This document shows, one piece after another, positions 23,734 to 32,137 of a stretch of 32,269 bases of DNA. Under the pieces are notes generated by a model, which worked only from the letters and a program-made list of their open reading frames with translations, was not told where the DNA came from and made no database searches. The stretch comes from Opitutia bacterium (GTDB taxonomy: Bacteria; Verrucomicrobiota; Verrucomicrobiia; Opitutales; UBA953): contig JAJPZB010000192.1 of NCBI GenBank assembly GCA_021204635.1, positions 1,191 through 33,459 of the forward strand. The letters are read 5' to 3'. Both the position numbers and the translations under genes were made by a program. Position 1 is the first letter of the stretch; the number at the start of each line of letters is the position of its first letter.

Positions 23734-24996
23734 ATGAAAACAAAGATTTGTGTAATCGGATTGGGATATGTCGGGCTACCGTTGGCACGACTTTTCTCGA
23801 CAAAATACGAAACCGTTGGTTACGACATGAACCGCGCACGCGTCGAGGCTCTGAATGCGGGGCACGACGCAACGCTCGAAGTTTCTGACGAACTGTTGCA
23901 GGGTGCATTAGCGAACGGTTTCAAATGCACGGCGAACATGGACGACATTCGCGACTGCAACTTTTACGTTGTCGCAGTCCCCACACCGGTAGATGAAAAC
24001 AACAATCCGGATTTGAAGCCATTGTGGGGCGCGAGCGAAACAGTCGGAAAGGTAATTTCCAAAGGAGATATCGTCGTTTATGAATCCACGGTCTATCCGG
24101 GCGTCACGGAAGATGAATGCATACCCGTGGTCGAAAAAACTTCCGGATTGAAGTTTAACGTCGATTTCTTCGCCGGATATTCCCCCGAAAGAATTAATCC
24201 GGGCGACAAACTCCACACCGTCGAGAAAATAAAAAAGGTGACGAGCGGCTCGACGCCCGAAGTCGCGCAAAAAGTCAACTCCGTCTATTCTTCGGTGATC
24301 GAGGCAGGCACGCACCTCGCGCCGTCGATAAAGGTCGCGGAAGCGGCAAAGGTCATCGAAAATTCACAACGCGATATCAACATTGCCTTCGTCAACGAAC
24401 TCTCGAAAATTTTCACAAAACTCGGGATTGACACGGGCGACGTCTTGGAAGCCGCCGCCACTAAGTGGAACTTTCTGTCGTTCAAACCGGGTTTGGTCGG
24501 TGGTCACTGCATTGGCGTCGATCCATACTATCTCGCGCAATGCGCGCAACGCCACGGCTACAACCCTGAAATCATTCTCGCCGGTCGCAGAATGAACGAC
24601 GGGATGGGCGAATATGTGGCAACGCAGGTGGTGAAATTGATGATCCAAAAATCAATTCAGGTCGTCGGCTCAAAAATTCTCATTTTAGGGTTCACTTTCA
24701 AAGAGAATTGCCCCGACGTCCGCAACACACGGGTCATCGACATCGTGCGAACACTTGCCGAATACAAACTCGATTTGACTATTTACGACCCTTGGGCAAG
24801 TCCGGCGACGGCGAAGCGCGAATACGGCGTCGAAACCATTTCCGAACTGCCAAAGGAACAATACGACGCGGTCATTCTCGCCGTGGCGCACAAAAAGTTT
24901 GAGACGCTCAACATCGCCGCGCTCCGCAAACCAAAATCCGTGCTATTCGACGTCAAATCGTTCCTCCCCAAAGATTCGGTTGACGGGCGCCTGTGA
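23734..24996 (+). CDS. UDP-N-acetyl-hexosamine 6-dehydrogenase (WbpO/TviB-like)
   Basis: This 420-residue nucleotide-sugar dehydrogenase oxidises UDP-HexNAc twice at C6 to the uronic acid with NAD. The NAD motif GLGYVGLPLA is at 9-18; VPTPVDENNNPDL (82-94), YESTVYPGVTEDECIP and GYSPERINPGD are hallmarks of the WbpO/TviB branch. The catalytic cysteine is C259 in GGHCIGVDPYYL. The C-terminal domain contains GFTFKENCPDVRNTRV. Length is normal. The ATG at 23734 follows an AT-rich stretch (AAATATAAATAAG) without a strong Shine-Dalgarno. With the upstream epimerase it forms the same two-step module as TviB-TviC of Vi antigen and WbpO-WbpP of Pseudomonas O6 antigen. The exact sugar (GlcNAcA or GalNAcA) cannot be read from the sequence. 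Confidence 0.93.
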   Translation: MKTKICVIGLGYVGLPLARLFSTKYETVGYDMNRARVEALNAGHDATLEVSDELLQGALANGFKCTANMDDIRDCNFYVVAVPTPVDENNNPDLKPLWGASETVGKVISKGDIVVYESTVYPGVTEDECIPVVEKTSGLKFNVDFFAGYSPERINPGDKLHTVEKIKKVTSGSTPEVAQKVNSVYSSVIEAGTHLAPSIKVAEAAKVIENSQRDINIAFVNELSKIFTKLGIDTGDVLEAAATKWNFLSFKPGLVGGHCIGVDPYYLAQCAQRHGYNPEIILAGRRMNDGMGEYVATQVVKLMIQKSIQVVGSKILILGFTFKENCPDVRNTRVIDIVRTLAEYKLDLTIYDPWASPATAKREYGVETISELPKEQYDAVILAVAHKKFETLNIAALRKPKSVLFDVKSFLPKDSVDGRL

Positions 24997-25052
24997 GCGC
25001 GCACGGCGAAAATTCCCTTGCGCGGTGTCGCGCGGCAATATTTTCTAAAAAC

Positions 25053-25850
25053 ATGAAAAAACTTATCTCGTTGTGCGGATTGCTCTGCGGACTGCTCTTT
25101 TCAGTTGCGCAAGAGGCCTCGGCGGAGACGACTCTCCCGCCGAAAGAAAAGTTCTATCTCGTGCTCCTCGCAGGTCAGTCAAACATGGCAGGACGCGGAA
25201 TCATGACAGCGGAAGACAAAACGCCGTATGAGCGCGTGTTGGTGCTCGACAAAAGCGGAAAGTGGGTTCCGGCGCACGCTCCGCTACATTATGACATGCC
25301 GACTGCCGGAGTTGGTCCGGGCGACACGTTTGCAAAACTTTTGGCTAAGAGCGACCCGACAATCACCGTGGGCATTATCCCGACTGCATGCGGCGGCTCG
25401 AGCCTCGAAGTTTGGAAGCCCGGCGCATATTGGAAGCAGACGAAAAGCCACCCCTACGACGACGCTGTCGCGAGAACGCAAAAGGCGCTCGAGGTCGGCA
25501 CTTTGAAAGTAATTTTGTGGCATCAAGGAGAATCGGATTGCACACCCCAAAACGCAAAAACTTACGAAAAAGACTTAGATACCCTGATTAAGGATTTCAG
25601 GAAAAAATTCCACGCAGAAAATGTCCCCGTTATCATAGGGCAACTTTCAAAATTCCCAGGAGAAAAGTGGAGCAAAGAAAAATCTGCCGTAGATAAGGCG
25701 CAACAGGATGTGGTTCGCAAAAATCGCCCCGCGGCATTCGTAAAATCCGACGGCTTGAAATCCAATCCCGACAAACTTCACTTCGATCGCGACAGCCAAA
25801 TCAAGTTTGGCGAACGCTACTTCAAAGAATACCAAAAACTCGCGAAATAA
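25053..25850 (+). CDS. Secreted SGNH carbohydrate esterase (sialate O-acetylesterase-like, SASA domain)
   Basis: This 265-residue secreted hydrolase has a signal peptide (1-24, ending EASA) and the SASA/CE6-like form of the SGNH fold. The nucleophile is S42 in LLAGQSNMAGRG (38-49). Block III-like GGSSLEVWKPG follows, then WHQGESD (156-162). The catalytic pair near the end is D240/H243 in DKLHFDRDSQIKFG. Such enzymes remove O-acetyl groups from sialic acids, xylan or other glycans. The start at 25053 is chosen because it begins directly with the signal peptide; the upstream extension is unrelated. It follows the uronic-acid sugar genes by 56 nt and could act on an acetylated polysaccharide, but it could equally be a degradative enzyme for dietary or host glycans. 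Confidence 0.85.
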   Translation: MKKLISLCGLLCGLLFSVAQEASAETTLPPKEKFYLVLLAGQSNMAGRGIMTAEDKTPYERVLVLDKSGKWVPAHAPLHYDMPTAGVGPGDTFAKLLAKSDPTITVGIIPTACGGSSLEVWKPGAYWKQTKSHPYDDAVARTQKALEVGTLKVILWHQGESDCTPQNAKTYEKDLDTLIKDFRKKFHAENVPVIIGQLSKFPGEKWSKEKSAVDKAQQDVVRKNRPAAFVKSDGLKSNPDKLHFDRDSQIKFGERYFKEYQKLAK

Positions 25851-25911
25851 TTGAATTTGCGCCGAGCGCGCCCCGCGACAATCACATTTCGCGCAAATTT
25901 AAAAATTTTTC

Positions 25912-26012
25912 CACAACAAAGCCGCAACAATTGCGTTTGTGGAGACAACATTGCGGCATTGTGGCGGCAACAAAGCTCCGCAGCCCTTGCGTTATCAATT
26001 CCCTTTGTTGTG
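25912..26012. repeat. Nested inverted repeats in the recQ leader
   Basis: CACAACAAAG (25912-25921) and CTTTGTTGTG (26003-26012) are perfect inverted copies, each flanked on the outer side by runs of T or A. Inside, GCCGCAA (25921-25927) pairs with TTGCGGC (25951-25957). The 101-nt block lies between the esterase stop and the recQ ATG at 26042. It has MITE-like geometry, but no target-site duplication or second copy was seen. It could be a structured leader of recQ. Confidence 0.4.
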
Positions 26013-26041
26013 AAAAAATTAGAGCCACGCGGCGGCGAAAT

Positions 26042-28204
26042 ATGGTAAAAACGCGCGCATTAGTCGTGGAAAATTCTCCGCAGAGCATTCTCAAAAAAGT
26101 TTTCGGGTTCGACAGTTTTCGCAAGCCGCAGGGCGAAATTGTCAACTCGCTGATTTTGCAACGCGACGCTCTTGTGGTCATGCCGACCGGTGGCGGAAAA
26201 TCGCTTTGTTATCAGCTTCCGTCGCTGCTTTTCCCGCACATCACGATTGTCGTCTCGCCACTGATTGCGCTGATGAAAGACCAGGTCGATGCGCTGCGGG
26301 CGCGCGGAATCCCCGCCGCGAGCCTGAACAGCACGCAGACTTTGCGGGAGCAAAACGAGGTTTTCGCGCAAATGGAATCCGGCGAGTTGAAGCTCGTTTA
26401 CATCGCCCCCGAGCGCTTCCGCGCGCGACGCTTTCTCGAAACGATGTCGCAAATGGAAGTCTCGATGTTCGCGGTTGATGAGGCGCATTGTCTCTCGCAG
26501 TGGGGGCACGATTTTCGCCCTGATTACCTGCGGCTTGGTGACGCGATCTCGATTTTCCGCCACCGCCCGGTTGTCGCGGCTTTCACGGCGACTGCGACCG
26601 AGAACGTGCGCGACGACATCAAGAAGCACTTGAAAATGCGGGATCCGGCGGAGTTTGTCGCCGGTTTCGCGCGCCCAAATCTCGCATTCAACATCAGGCA
26701 CATTTCGACGGGCACAAAGCGCGGCAACGAATCGAAAACGACGCTCCACGAGGCAAAACTCGCGCGTCTGCGGAAAATCATCGCCGCCCACCGCACGGGA
26801 ATAATCTATTGCGCGACGCGGAAAAGCGTCGAGCGCGTCGCCGACGATCTCGCCACCGACGGCGTAAATCTCGTCATGTATCACGGCGGCATGAACGATG
26901 TCGAGCGCAACGCCGCGCAAGACAAATTCATGTCGAGAGCCGCCGATGTCGCAGTCGCAACAAACGCGTTCGGCATGGGAATCGACCGCGCAGACATCCG
27001 CTTTGTCGCACACTACGAAATGCCCGGCAGCATCGAGGACTACTATCAGGAATCCGGCCGCGCGGGTCGCGACGGCGCGCCGGCTGTCTGCGAAATGCTC
27101 TTCAATCTTTCCGACAAGCGGGTTCAGGAGTTTTTCATCGACGGCAACAATCCCGATCGCGAGACAGTCGTCGATGTTTACGAAACTCTGCGAAAGCTCG
27201 CCGACAACGGAAACGAACTCCGCATTTCGCTCGATGATCTCGCGGAGCAAACGAAAATTTACGCGGGCAGGAAAATAAATCCCATGGCGGTTTCCACGAG
27301 CGTCGGCTTGCTCGTCCGCTACCACATGATCGAGCGCTTCGACATGGCGGGAACACGCATTCGCGGCACGCGCCTCTTGCACCCCGACATGAGTTGCGCC
27401 GAAGCTGCAATCCCGTGGAACGATCTCGCCGAGAAAAAGCAACTCGACCACGACAAACTCGACAAACTCATCGGCCTCGCCACGACAAACGTGTGCCGGC
27501 AAGAGGCAATTTTGCGATATTTCGGCGACATCGAAGCCGCGAAACCGTGCGGGAAATGCGACGTCTGCGCCTCGCAGAGCGACACCGCGCGACGCGTCCC
27601 CGACGTGGAAGAACTCATCATTGTCAAGAAAATTCTCAGCGGCGTCGCGCGCATGTCCACCCGCCACGGAAACGAGTTCACTCCTCGCGTCGGTCGCCTG
27701 CGCATAGCGAAATGCCTTCTCGGAAGCCGCAGCGAGGCGACGATTCAATCCGGCTGCACAAACCTTTCGACCTACGGAATTTTGAAAGGCGAAAACAAAA
27801 GGTACGTCATCGCGCTCATGGACGAATTGCTCCGCGAGGGCTTGCTCTCGACAACAGAGGGCGAATATCCGCTCTGCGGGCTGACAAAATTCGGCGTCGC
27901 CGTGATGTTTGGGAAAGAAAATTTCACGCTGCGCTGGCCCTCTCGCGACGGAGAGCCGGCGCCCGAGGCGGACGACGAAATCCCGCCACCGTCCGCGAGC
28001 CACGACGACAGCGCCGGCAAAATCCCGCGCCACATCACGGTCCCCCGCGACAAAGACGTGCTTTCACGCCGCGAAAAGGAATTTCTCAAAAAAATTGATT
28101 CGCACATTGGCGAAAAAAAGAGAAAAAAATCCGGAAGTTCTTCTCGCGGTAAAAAGAACAAACTCCCACCATGGCTTCTCGCGAAAATTCGCAGACACAC
28201 GTGA
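26042..28204 (+). CDS. recQ: ATP-dependent DNA helicase RecQ
   Basis: This 720-residue SF2 helicase unwinds DNA 3' to 5' in recombination and replication-fork repair. Walker A PTGGGKS is at 48-54, motif II DEAH at 146-149 with the RecQ-specific loop CLSQWGHDFRPDY, and TATAT at 182-186. The second RecA domain contains ATNAFGMGIDRADIR and QESGRAGRDG. The RecQ zinc site has C485, C503, C506 and C509 (KPCGKCDVC), followed by the winged-helix RQC domain (about 515-630). No clear HRDC domain follows. The last ~85 residues are low complexity, acidic/proline-rich then strongly basic (EKKRKKSGSSSRGKKNK). The protein is therefore longer than E. coli RecQ (about 610) but with a different C-terminus. The start at 26042 gives the usual short N-terminus. 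Confidence 0.95.
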   Translation: MVKTRALVVENSPQSILKKVFGFDSFRKPQGEIVNSLILQRDALVVMPTGGGKSLCYQLPSLLFPHITIVVSPLIALMKDQVDALRARGIPAASLNSTQTLREQNEVFAQMESGELKLVYIAPERFRARRFLETMSQMEVSMFAVDEAHCLSQWGHDFRPDYLRLGDAISIFRHRPVVAAFTATATENVRDDIKKHLKMRDPAEFVAGFARPNLAFNIRHISTGTKRGNESKTTLHEAKLARLRKIIAAHRTGIIYCATRKSVERVADDLATDGVNLVMYHGGMNDVERNAAQDKFMSRAADVAVATNAFGMGIDRADIRFVAHYEMPGSIEDYYQESGRAGRDGAPAVCEMLFNLSDKRVQEFFIDGNNPDRETVVDVYETLRKLADNGNELRISLDDLAEQTKIYAGRKINPMAVSTSVGLLVRYHMIERFDMAGTRIRGTRLLHPDMSCAEAAIPWNDLAEKKQLDHDKLDKLIGLATTNVCRQEAILRYFGDIEAAKPCGKCDVCASQSDTARRVPDVEELIIVKKILSGVARMSTRHGNEFTPRVGRLRIAKCLLGSRSEATIQSGCTNLSTYGILKGENKRYVIALMDELLREGLLSTTEGEYPLCGLTKFGVAVMFGKENFTLRWPSRDGEPAPEADDEIPPPSASHDDSAGKIPRHITVPRDKDVLSRREKEFLKKIDSHIGEKKRKKSGSSSRGKKNKLPPWLLAKIRRHT

Positions 28205-28263
28205 CGCGCGATTGATTCTTTTCCCGCGCCCCGAAAAAACTGCCCCACCCCACCGGAAAAATC

Positions 28264-30207
28264 ATGAAAAAAGAAATCTCGTTTGTCGCCGCGCTGGCGT
28301 CAATTTGCGCAGTCGCGCCGGCATTTTCGCAGGAAGTTGCCGCAACAGTCCCGAGCGACAACGCCGCCACCAACGCCATTGTCGCGGAAACCGGCGGCAT
28401 AGTTGCGGAGGCAAAAATCTCCCGCGTCGTCGTGTTCCCGCGCGGTGCGAAAATCACGCGCACTGCGCGCGTCAAAGTCCACGCCGGCGCGCAGGAAATC
28501 ATTGTTGCAGGCACGCCGCGAGGCTTGCCGTTGCGGGTGTCGTCGTTCTCGGCATCGTTGCGGCTCCCCGGCGCGCGCGTCGCCACCGTCTCGCCGATGG
28601 TGGATTTTTCCCCTGCCGCCACCGACTCCGTTGTCGCGGCAGCCTTTGAAAAATATCGGGAAAAGCAGCTCGTGGTGGAGCGCCTCGCCGCCACCAAGCT
28701 CGCGCTCGAAACCTACCGCGAACGCCTCATAGACGCGCCGAATCCCACCACCGAGGCGAAAAAAACTCCGCCTGCGTTTGATGCCGCCGCATTCTCGAAG
28801 GCACTGCGTTTTTGCGAGGAAGAAAACCGCAAAACGCTCGAAGAAATTTCCGTGCTCGACGACAAACTCGAGCTCGCGAGAATCGACCTCGATGTCGCCA
28901 AAAGCGAGTACGACAAACTCGAAAGTTCCGCGCGACAGGCAACGCAGACCGTGCGCGTGAAGATTGTTGCCGACAACGATGCCGAGGGCGAAATCGATTT
29001 GAGCTACGATTCCCCCAACGCTTCGTGGCGACCGAGCTACGACGTCGTCGTGGATCCCGAGAAAAAAACCGCCACAATCGTGGCGTATGGCGTCGTCAGC
29101 CAGCAAACCGGCGAGGATTGGAACAACGTTCTCGTGACGCTCTCAACGGCGTTTCCCGACGCGGATGCCGACTTGCCCGAGTTCAGAAAAATCCTCGTAA
29201 CAGAGCGCTTCCCGCAGCGCGATGTCCCCATGCCCCTGCTCGCCACCGACAACAATGCCGCGCAACCAACTGCGAGAATGGCGACGCGCGCCATGGGCGC
29301 CACCAACCGCAAAGCCGCGAAAGTTGAGGTACCACCACAAAGCCGCACAATTCTCGGCAACGGTGGCGAAAGCGCGATCATTCTCGCCGACGGCACAACA
29401 ATCGAGAACGCGAGCGACATCCGCTATCGCGCCGGCAACTACATTTTCAAGAGCAACGGCGAAGTCCGGCAAGTCAGTGGCGAAAATGTTCGCGCATTGT
29501 CGCAGGAATTTGTCGAAACCGGCAGGCTCGACATTGCAGTCTCGCGCCTGCTCGACCCGTCGCGCAACCTGCACGGTCTCGATTTCCGCTACGAACTCGC
29601 GCGCGCCGCGACAATTGAATCCACGGGGATGCCGCGCCGATATTTGTTGTCAAGCGAAACATTTGCCGGCGATTTCTTCTGCCGCGTGATTCCCGCGCAG
29701 ACCGAGCGCGCGTATCAAATGCTCGCAGTGACAAACGGGAATTTCCGCCCGATTCTCGCCGGTCCCGCGAACATTTTCTACGGCGCGGATTTCATCGGCG
29801 ACATGGACATTCCGTTCACGGAAAACAAAGGCGTCGTCGAAATTCCGCTCGGCATCGACCCGCGCATTTCCGTGGAGCGCCAAAAAATAAATTCCGTGGA
29901 AACTGTCGGCACATTCACGTCCTCGCGCCGCAACAGCGTCGCCGTTTCCGTGAAAATCCGCAACCGCACGCCGGAGCAAATCCGCGTTGTCTGCGACGAC
30001 GCAATTCCCGTGAGCACGCAGGCTGAAATCGAGGTCTCGCCGCCGGATTTTTCGCCGTCTGCAAACTTGGATGAAAAAACGGGAATCGCGCAATGGGACG
30101 TCAAAATCGCGCCCAACGCGGAAATCGAGCTCTGCACCAAATACAAAATCGATTACCCCAAAGACTTCGCGATCGAGGAAACCGAGCATGCGCAAGCCGC
30201 GAAATAA
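28264..30207 (+). CDS. Secreted DUF4140/DUF4139 (MuiA-like) protein, first copy
   Basis: This 647-residue protein has a signal peptide (1-22, ending PAFSQ). The N-terminal DUF4140-like region (about 50-110) contains ISRVVVFPRGAKITRTARVKVHAG. A long coiled coil follows (about 125-230, FCEEENRKTLEEISVLDDKLELARIDL). The C-terminal DUF4139-like beta region begins at SYDSPNASWRPSYDV and QQTGEDWNNVLVTLSTAFP and ends at YKIDYPKDFAIEE. A segment near 355-460 (NGGESAIILADGTTIENASDIRYRAGNY, then VRALSQEFVETGRLDIAVSRLLDP) is absent from the next gene and looks like an inserted domain. The family is named after a mucoidy inhibitor; its molecular function is not established. It lies 59 nt after recQ and 24 nt before its paralogue. 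Confidence 0.85.
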   Translation: MKKEISFVAALASICAVAPAFSQEVAATVPSDNAATNAIVAETGGIVAEAKISRVVVFPRGAKITRTARVKVHAGAQEIIVAGTPRGLPLRVSSFSASLRLPGARVATVSPMVDFSPAATDSVVAAAFEKYREKQLVVERLAATKLALETYRERLIDAPNPTTEAKKTPPAFDAAAFSKALRFCEEENRKTLEEISVLDDKLELARIDLDVAKSEYDKLESSARQATQTVRVKIVADNDAEGEIDLSYDSPNASWRPSYDVVVDPEKKTATIVAYGVVSQQTGEDWNNVLVTLSTAFPDADADLPEFRKILVTERFPQRDVPMPLLATDNNAAQPTARMATRAMGATNRKAAKVEVPPQSRTILGNGGESAIILADGTTIENASDIRYRAGNYIFKSNGEVRQVSGENVRALSQEFVETGRLDIAVSRLLDPSRNLHGLDFRYELARAATIESTGMPRRYLLSSETFAGDFFCRVIPAQTERAYQMLAVTNGNFRPILAGPANIFYGADFIGDMDIPFTENKGVVEIPLGIDPRISVERQKINSVETVGTFTSSRRNSVAVSVKIRNRTPEQIRVVCDDAIPVSTQAEIEVSPPDFSPSANLDEKTGIAQWDVKIAPNAEIELCTKYKIDYPKDFAIEETEHAQAAK

Positions 30208-30231
30208 CCACGAAAAAGGAGATTTACAAAA

Positions 30232-31899
30232 ATGAAAAAATTTATCCACGCCGCTGTTGTCGCAATTGCGTTGTCGCCGCTTCTCGCCGCCGGCGAAGAA
30301 ATTTCGCACTCTGTCGCGAAGGCGGAAATTTTCACAGACCGCGCAGTTTTGACGCGCACGGGCACGGCGAATTTGAAAGAGGGTAGAAACGAAATCGTGT
30401 TCGCGGGCATTCGAGACAATGTAGATCTGCGCTCGATCCGCGTCGGCGACATCATGCCCGCCGACGTCGAAGTGCTCGGCGTCTCGTGGGAGCGCCACGT
30501 CTCGACAACCGTAGATAACGCGAAAATTGCCGAGTTAGAATCAAAGCTTTCCGAACTCGGGAAGCAGCTGTTTGTCGCGGAAAACGAGCTCGCGGCAACA
30601 GAGAAACTGCTGTCGCGCGCAGGCGATTTTTCAAAACTTTTTTCCGAATCCGTAAACGCGAAAGCCTTTGAAAACAGTGACGACAAACCCGCGCCGGACT
30701 GGGCAACAAACTCGGAGCAGCTCCGCGCTGAGTTGCAAAAACTCGCCACCACAAAGGCGGAACTCGACAGCCGCGTGAAAAAAATCAAGCGCGAAATCGA
30801 ACCCGTCGCCACCGAGCTCAACAAGATTTACGGTGGTGGCAACGCAAGGCGCTCGCTGAGCCTCGTGCTCGCGATAAACGCAAAGCAAAGCGAGAGCGCT
30901 CCAGTCTCTGTGGCGTACACGACGCGCACGGTTTCCTGGGAACCAAGCTACGATTTAAGTCTCGGCAACGGTGGCGACAGCGATGCCGAATTTGCCTATC
31001 GCGGGACGATTCGCCAGAACACCGGCGAGGACTGGAAGGGCGTGGCGATAACGCTTTCGACGGCGCAACCACAAATCAGCGCGCGCCCGCCGCGAGCCAC
31101 CACCATCTCGCTCTCGGGCAGAAAACTCGATAATCCCGACGAACGCGAAATCGTCGAAGTCGCAGCCGACAAGCCCGTGCCCGCCACTCTCTCACTCGCG
31201 CGAGCGGACGCGGGCGACAACGATGCCGAGACTGCCGGTCGCGACAATGCCGATTTTTCCGACGTTCGTGGTCGCGGCGCCACCGTCACGTTTGTGGTGG
31301 CGGGCACCCACGACGTCCCCACGGGTTCGCGCGAGCACCAAGTCGAAATCGCGCAGGAAAAGCTCGCGGTGCAGGAAACGCGCCTCGAGGCGGCGCCACG
31401 GTTGCGGGGCGATGTCTATTGGCGCGCGGAGCTGAAAAACGACGACGCGCGACCGATTGTCGCGGGCAAGTTGCGGGTCTGTCGCGACACCGGGTTTATC
31501 GGCATCGCGCAGCGGGAATACGTTCCGGCTGGGGCGACATTCGCGATTTTCGCGGGCGCGGAAAGCGGTTTGTCGGCGTCGTGCGAGACGCTCGCGCCGT
31601 TCAAGGAATCGGGCTCGGGCAAGTTTTTCTCGGCTTCGGAAACGACGGTTGAGGGCGACATCTACAAGATCGCGAATCTCACCACCAACCCGCGCAAAGT
31701 CCGCGTCCGCTCGCAAATCAAAGTTTCCGAGATCGACGACGTCAAAATTTCCATTCTCGACAAGCAGGAGAAACACATTCCCGCAACAACGCCGGGCTAC
31801 GTTCTCGAAAAGGAAACAGGCATGGTTTATTGGGACATCGAAGTTCCTGCCACCGGCGAGAAAACCCTGATTCTCACCACAAAGACCGAGCGCAAATAA
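30232..31899 (+). CDS. Secreted DUF4140/DUF4139 (MuiA-like) protein, second copy
   Basis: This 555-residue paralogue of the preceding gene has a signal peptide (about 1-20, LSPLLAAGEE). Domain order is the same: DUF4140-like (SVAKAEIFTDRAVLTRTGTANLKEG), coiled coil (about 95-195, NAKIAELESKLSELGKQLFVAENELAATEKLL) and DUF4139-like (SVAYTTRTVSWEPSYDLSLG, RQNTGEDWKGVAITLSTAQP). It lacks the ~100-residue insert of the first copy. It ends VPATGEKTLILTTKTERK, the usual end of the family. A strong ribosome binding site (AAGGAG, 9 nt before the ATG) supports the start at 30232. The two genes probably form an operon and a heteromeric envelope protein pair. Function unknown. Confidence 0.87.
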   Translation: MKKFIHAAVVAIALSPLLAAGEEISHSVAKAEIFTDRAVLTRTGTANLKEGRNEIVFAGIRDNVDLRSIRVGDIMPADVEVLGVSWERHVSTTVDNAKIAELESKLSELGKQLFVAENELAATEKLLSRAGDFSKLFSESVNAKAFENSDDKPAPDWATNSEQLRAELQKLATTKAELDSRVKKIKREIEPVATELNKIYGGGNARRSLSLVLAINAKQSESAPVSVAYTTRTVSWEPSYDLSLGNGGDSDAEFAYRGTIRQNTGEDWKGVAITLSTAQPQISARPPRATTISLSGRKLDNPDEREIVEVAADKPVPATLSLARADAGDNDAETAGRDNADFSDVRGRGATVTFVVAGTHDVPTGSREHQVEIAQEKLAVQETRLEAAPRLRGDVYWRAELKNDDARPIVAGKLRVCRDTGFIGIAQREYVPAGATFAIFAGAESGLSASCETLAPFKESGSGKFFSASETTVEGDIYKIANLTTNPRKVRVRSQIKVSEIDDVKISILDKQEKHIPATTPGYVLEKETGMVYWDIEVPATGEKTLILTTKTERK

Positions 31900-31920
31900 T
31901 CCCACCACCATCCCAAATCT

Positions 31921-31959
31921 CACCACCAACCCAAACTCGCGGCGTATGGGTTGGTGGTG
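31921..31959. repeat. 13-bp perfect inverted repeat from opposed repeat units
   Basis: CACCACCAACCCA (31921-31933) and TGGGTTGGTGGTG (31947-31959) are exact reverse complements around a 13-nt loop. It lies 21 nt after the stop of the second MuiA-like gene and could act as a 3' stabilising hairpin, but there is no U-run for a standard terminator. It also marks the point where the array changes strand. Confidence 0.7.
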
Positions 31960-32099
31960 AAAGTCTGGTCAGTGGTGGGAGTTGGGTTAGTGGTGGTGGT
32001 TGGGTTGGTGGCAGGGCTTTTTTCGTAGGGGTTGGTGGTGAAGCTTTGGGTTGGTGGCGGGGAGCAAAGTCAGGCGACGTTCAACCAACACACACCCTC

Positions 32100-32137
32100 A
32101 CCACTAACGTGGTTCCCTCCCGCTAACTTAGCGGGAG
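32100..32137. repeat. Double-hairpin element, copy B
   Basis: ACCAC (32100-32104) pairs with GTGGT (32109-32113) around TAAC. CTCCCGCTAA (32117-32126) pairs with TTAGCGGGAG (32128-32137) around one C. Order, arm lengths and loop sizes match copy A at 225-262. Each stem differs from copy A at one base pair, changed on both sides (G-C to A-T in the first stem, T-A to G-C in the second). The flanks diverge: the third palindrome of copy A is absent here. Confidence 0.65.

Noticed and set aside
26060-28033. 657-codon open frame antisense to recQ
   Set aside because: RecQ helicase motifs are complete on the plus strand. The antisense product has no recognisable feature.
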